Assembly (NCBI RefSeq): GCF_013085345.1 | Contig: NZ_JABFAJ010000022.1 | Coordinates: 1-64,000, forward strand | Length of the DNA: 64,000 nt | From: Isoptericola sediminis | Lineage (GTDB): Bacteria > Actinomycetota > Actinomycetes > Actinomycetales > Cellulomonadaceae | Direction of reading: 5' to 3' | Shown here: in pieces, positions 60,850 through 64,000 of the stretch | Layout: every line of letters starts with the position of its first letter | How positions within the stretch are numbered: position 1 is the stretch's first letter | Translations under genes and position numbers: made by a program | Notes under the pieces: model-generated | Database searches by the model: none | What the model saw: the letters and a program-made list of their open reading frames with translations, nothing else | What the model was told of the DNA's origin: nothing

Positions 60850-60921
60850 CTGCCGTTGTGGGCGTGAAATCTGCGGGTCAGCGCCCCGTGGGCACCGCAG
60901 ATTCCATGCCCACAACGGCAG
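60850..60921. terminator. Long bidirectional terminator between xseA and the ABC-F gene
   Basis: Inverted repeat with 27-nt arms (60850-60876 with 60895-60921), two mismatches, and an 18-nt loop. It begins 21 nt after the xseA stop and ends 4 nt before the convergent ABC-F stop. A run of A/T within the stem (gaaatct) makes it unusual for this region. Confidence 0.8.
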
Positions 60922-60924
60922 AGG

Positions 60925-62544
60925 TCAGCGGACGCGTTCGACGCGGTCCTCGTCCCAGACCGGCTCGAGGGTCTCGCGCACCCGGCCGTCCGCGCCGAAC
61001 ACGAGGAACCGGTCGAAACCGCGGGCGAACCAGCGGTCGTGCGTGACCGCCAGGACCGTGCCTTCGAACGCCTCCAGCCCCTCCTGCAGCGCGTCCGCGC
61101 TGGCGAGGTCGAGGTTGTCGGTCGGCTCGTCGAGCAGCAGCGCGGTGCAGCCGCCCAGCTCGAGCTGCAGGATCTGGAAGCGCGCCTGCTGCCCGCCGGA
61201 CAGCCGGTCGAACGGACGGTCCGCGGCGCCGTGCAGCTCGTAGCGCCGCAGCGCCGACATGGCCGCGCCGCGGTCCTGCGCGTGGTCGGCCCACAGCACG
61301 TCCACCAGCGTGCGGCCCGCGAGCTCCGGGTGGGCGTGCGTCTGCGCGAAGTGCCCGGGGACCACGCGTGCGCCGAGCCGCCACTGGCCCGTGTGCGCGA
61401 CGTCGGCGCCGGCCAGGAGCCGCAGGAAGTGCGACTTCCCGGACCCGTTGGACCCCAGCACCGCGACCCGCTCGCCGTAGAAGACCTCGAGGTCGAACGG
61501 CTGCATCAGGCCGGTGAGCCCGAGCGCCTCGCAGGTGACGGCCCGGGTCCCCGTCCGCCCGCCGCGCAACCGCATCCGGACCTCCTGCTCGCGGGGCGGC
61601 TCAGGCGGCGGACCGGCCTCGGTGAACTTGCGCAGGCGCGTCTGGGCCGCCCGGTAGCGCGAGGCCATGTCCGGGCTGTTCGCGGCCGCCTGCCGCAGCG
61701 TGAGCACGAGCTGGGTGAGCTGCGCGTGCTTCTCGTCCCACCGCCGGCGCAGCTCCTCGAACCGGGCGAACCGCTCGCGGCGCGCGGTGTGGAACGTCGC
61801 GAAGCCGCCACCGTGGACCCACGCCTCGGAGCCGTCCGCGCCGGGTTCGAGGGCCACGATGCGGTCGGCGACCCCGGCCAGCAGCTCCCGGTCGTGGGAG
61901 ACCAGCAGCACCGTCTTGCGGGTCGCCCGCAGGCGGTCCTCCAGCCACCGCTTGCCCGGGACGTCCAGGTAGTTGTCCGGCTCGTCGAGCAGCAGCACCT
62001 CGTCCGACCCGCGCAGCAGCGCCTCGAGGACGAGCCGCTTCTGCTCGCCGCCGGACAACGTGCGCACCTCCCGCCACTGCGCCCGCTCGAACGGGATCCC
62101 GAGGGCCGCCGTCGTGCACACGTCCCACAGCGTCTCGGCCTCGTAGCCCCGCACCTCCGCCCAGTCGGCGAGCGCCTGGGCGTAGCGCATCTGCGCCGCC
62201 TCGTCGTCGACGGCGAGCAGCTCGTCCTCCGCGGTCTCCACCGCGCGGGCGGCCTGCCGGATCCGTTCCGGTGCGACGGAGGCCAGGAGCTGGCGCACGG
62301 TCGTGGTGTCCCGCACCGAGCCGACGAACTGGGCCATCACCCCGAGCCCGCCGCTGACGGTCACCGTGCCGCCGTCGGGGCGGGTGGCGCCGGTCAGGAT
62401 GCGCAGCAAGGTGGTCTTGCCGGCCCCGTTCGGGCCGACCAGCGCGGTCGTGCTGCCCTCCCCGACGCGGAAGGACACGTCGTCGAGCAGCGCACGTCCG
62501 TCGGGCAGCACGTGGTCCACGTGCGCCACCTCCAGATGACCCAT
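60925..62544 (-). CDS. ABC-F family ATPase
   Basis: 539 aa, two ABC domains without membrane segments. Domain 1 (about 1-235): [29 protein letters not shown]. Domain 2 (about 330-530): [29 protein letters not shown]. Between them lies a charged linker (about 250-330) as in ribosome-acting ABC-F proteins. The usual DEPTNHLD is changed in both halves (DEPDNYLD and DEPTDNLD) and the second Walker A ends in SH rather than ST/TT. A translation-factor or antibiotic-protection role is possible, but no drug class can be assigned. Confidence 0.88.
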   Translation of the reverse strand: MGHLEVAHVDHVLPDGRALLDDVSFRVGEGSTTALVGPNGAGKTTLLRILTGATRPDGGTVTVSGGLGVMAQFVGSVRDTTTVRQLLASVAPERIRQAARAVETAEDELLAVDDEAAQMRYAQALADWAEVRGYEAETLWDVCTTAALGIPFERAQWREVRTLSGGEQKRLVLEALLRGSDEVLLLDEPDNYLDVPGKRWLEDRLRATRKTVLLVSHDRELLAGVADRIVALEPGADGSEAWVHGGGFATFHTARRERFARFEELRRRWDEKHAQLTQLVLTLRQAAANSPDMASRYRAAQTRLRKFTEAGPPPEPPREQEVRMRLRGGRTGTRAVTCEALGLTGLMQPFDLEVFYGERVAVLGSNGSGKSHFLRLLAGADVAHTGQWRLGARVVPGHFAQTHAHPELAGRTLVDVLWADHAQDRGAAMSALRRYELHGAADRPFDRLSGGQQARFQILQLELGGCTALLLDEPTDNLDLASADALQEGLEAFEGTVLAVTHDRWFARGFDRFLVFGADGRVRETLEPVWDEDRVERVR

Positions 62545-62663
62545 GTCCGGATCGTCCGTCGCCGGGGCCCGTCACGGCAACCGGATTTCGGTGCCGGCAG
62601 ACCGGGCATCCGCTCCCCGGACCCGCCGGGCGCGATGTCGGGGACGTGCGGTTGACTGTCCTC

Positions 62664-62933
62664 GTGACCGACGCAGACCCCACCCCCGGACCGGCCGACG
62701 CCCCCGACGTCGGCACCCTGACGTACGAGCAGGCGCGCGACGAGCTCGTCCAGGTCGTCACCCGGCTGGAGGCCGGCGGCGAACCGCTCGAGACCTCGCT
62801 CGCCCTGTGGGAACGCGGTGAGGCGCTGGCCGCCCGCTGCCAGCAGTGGCTCGACGGGGCGCGTGAGCGGCTCGCCGCCGCGCAGTCCGCCACGAGCGCC
62901 GAGGCCCCGACGTCGGACGGTGAGGGACGATGA
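62664..62933 (+). CDS. xseB: Exodeoxyribonuclease VII small subunit
   Basis: About 89 aa helical protein: [21 protein letters not shown], then [22 protein letters not shown], the conserved XseB core that binds the XseA coiled coil, followed by a disordered tail. GTG 62664 is chosen for its normal N-terminus; GTG 62646 would add six residues. It overlaps the sugar-kinase gene by 4 nt (ATGA) and is separated from xseA by the oppositely oriented ABC-F gene. Confidence 0.92.
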   Translation: MTDADPTPGPADAPDVGTLTYEQARDELVQVVTRLEAGGEPLETSLALWERGEALAARCQQWLDGARERLAAAQSATSAEAPTSDGEGR

Positions 62934-63853
62934 CGTCCCACGTGCTCGCCGTCGGCGAGGCGCTGGTCGACGTCGTCGAGCGGCCGGACGGGACGCGCAC
63001 CGAGCACCCCGGCGGTTCGCTGGCCAACGTGGCGCTCACGCTCGCACGACTCGGCCGCGACGCCCGCCTGGCCACCTGGACCGGTCGGGACGACCGGGGC
63101 GAGACGATCCGGTCCTGGCTCGCCGCCTCGGGCGTCACGGTGACGCCGGGCAGCGACGCCGCGACACGGACCTCGGTGGCCCGGGCCACGCTGGACGCCG
63201 CCGGCACGGCGACCTACGACTTCGACCTCGAGTGGCGGGTACCGGCCGGGACGCGGGCCGACGCCGGGACGCTGGCCGTGCACACCGGCTCGATCGGCGC
63301 GGTGCTGGAACCGGGGGCCACGGACGTGCGGGCCGTCGTCGAGGCCGCGCGCGCGACGTCGACCATCACCTACGACCCGAACGCCCGGCCCGTGCTCATG
63401 GGCGACGCGGCCTCGGCACGGGAACGGGTCGAGTCGTTCGTGCGGCTGGCCGACGTCGTCAAGGTCAGCGACGAGGACCTCGCATGGCTGGCACCCGAGA
63501 CCGCTCCGCTGGACATGGCGCGCGGCTGGGTGCACGAGCTCGGGGCGGCCCTCGTCGTGGTCACCTTCGGCGGGGAGGGCTCCACGGCCGTCACCGCGAC
63601 GGGCGAGGTGCACGTGCCGTCCCGGCCGGTCCAGGTCGTGGACACCGTCGGCGCCGGGGACTCGTTCATGGGGGCCCTGCTCGACGGCCTGTGGGCGGCC
63701 GACCTGCTCGGGGCCGACCGCCGTGAGGCGCTGGCTACGATCGACCACGCCACGGTCGAGCGGCTGCTCTCGCGCTGCGCCGCCGTGGCGGCCGTGACCG
63801 TGTCACGTGCGGGGGCGAACCCGCCGTGGATCGACGACCTGGAGGATGCATGA
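62930..63853 (+). CDS. PfkB-family carbohydrate kinase (fructokinase-like)
   Basis: 307-aa ribokinase-fold sugar kinase. Signature 1 is [19 protein letters not shown] (about 26-44); signature 2 with the catalytic Asp is [14 protein letters not shown] (about 240-253). It begins with [13 protein letters not shown], typical of fructokinases, but substrate cannot be fixed from sequence alone. Both its ends overlap neighbours by 4 nt: xseB before and carbonic anhydrase after. Confidence 0.88.
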   Translation: MTSHVLAVGEALVDVVERPDGTRTEHPGGSLANVALTLARLGRDARLATWTGRDDRGETIRSWLAASGVTVTPGSDAATRTSVARATLDAAGTATYDFDLEWRVPAGTRADAGTLAVHTGSIGAVLEPGATDVRAVVEAARATSTITYDPNARPVLMGDAASARERVESFVRLADVVKVSDEDLAWLAPETAPLDMARGWVHELGAALVVVTFGGEGSTAVTATGEVHVPSRPVQVVDTVGAGDSFMGALLDGLWAADLLGADRREALATIDHATVERLLSRCAAVAAVTVSRAGANPPWIDDLEDA

Positions 63854-64000
63854 CCCCGAAGGAAGCCTGGGCCTCGCTGCGTGCCGGCAACGAGCGCTTC
63901 GTCCACGACCAGCCGGCCGAGAGGTCGCAGATGTCCGTCCGGCGCGCCGAGCTCACCGCCGCCCAGCACCCGCACACGGTCGTCTTCGGGTGCTCCGACT
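63850..64000 (+). CDS. Beta-carbonic anhydrase, 5' part only
   Basis: The first 50 codons are in the window: an N-terminal helix ([18 protein letters not shown]), an HD-Q-P-x-R element and VVFGCSD, where Cys and Asp are the first zinc-site residues of beta-carbonic anhydrases that interconvert CO2 and bicarbonate. GGAGG is 4 nt before ATG 63850, which overlaps the kinase stop. The rest of the gene runs out of the window. Confidence 0.85.
   Translation, partial: MTPKEAWASLRAGNERFVHDQPAERSQMSVRRAELTAAQHPHTVVFGCSD

Overview
The window is about 72% GC, with tightly packed genes, many GTG starts, 7Fe ferredoxin fdxA, mycothiol biosynthesis (mshB), a typA/ychF/rmuC/ispH/xseA housekeeping set and LPXTG-type surface anchoring. 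This points to a high-GC Gram-positive actinobacterium, most likely Micrococcales (Promicromonosporaceae or Cellulomonadaceae; inference only). No rRNA, tRNA, CRISPR array, prophage or insertion sequence was recognised. The only island-like piece is a small HigBA-kinase cassette beside ychF.

1-7.6 kb: one giant cell-wall-anchored adhesin or pilin-like protein (about 2,400 aa) built from six SpaA/CnaB-type repeat units, four of them spaced at exactly 1,026 bp, ending in LPRTG. 7.6-19.4 kb: amino-acid biosynthesis and core metabolism. dapE and dapD diverge from a 38-bp promoter region, dapC sits behind fdxA, gltA (citrate synthase) follows dapC, and an operon runs VanW protein - PDT/ACT-like pseudoenzyme - pheA - tyrA. 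19.5-24.7 kb: typA, mshB, a four-TM protein and a BCCT betaine/choline carrier.

24.7-43.9 kb: two complete oligopeptide ABC importers on the minus strand (oppABC plus a fused double-ATPase OppDF each). The second is followed, with almost no gaps, by a four-gene FtsX/LolD-type exporter module (two ~935-aa permeases, two ATPases), so oppBC-DF-FtsX-FtsX-ATPase-ATPase may be one ~11.4-kb transcription unit. Stem-loops lie between each substrate-binding-protein gene and its permease genes.

44-50.8 kb: accessory metabolism and small regulators. TetR/metallo-hydrolase divergent pair with paired operator half-sites; MFS transporter and ArsR-rhodanese fusion behind a clear operator palindrome; a likely halohydrin dehalogenase; a beta-lactamase-fold serine hydrolase; a stand-alone acyltransferase domain; dodecin. 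50.9-52.1 kb: higB-higA-kinase cassette bounded on one side by ychF and on the other by a 30-bp echo of the ychF 3' end. 52.1-64 kb: ychF, a GNAT acetyltransferase, a two-gene ABC transporter, rmuC, ispH, xseA, an ABC-F ATPase lying between xseA and xseB, xseB, a PfkB sugar kinase and the start of a beta-carbonic anhydrase.

Several promoters place a TAnnnT -10 element 6-8 nt before the start codon, so leaderless mRNAs look common. Convergent gene pairs are separated by long perfect stem-loops (12-27 bp) without U-tracts.
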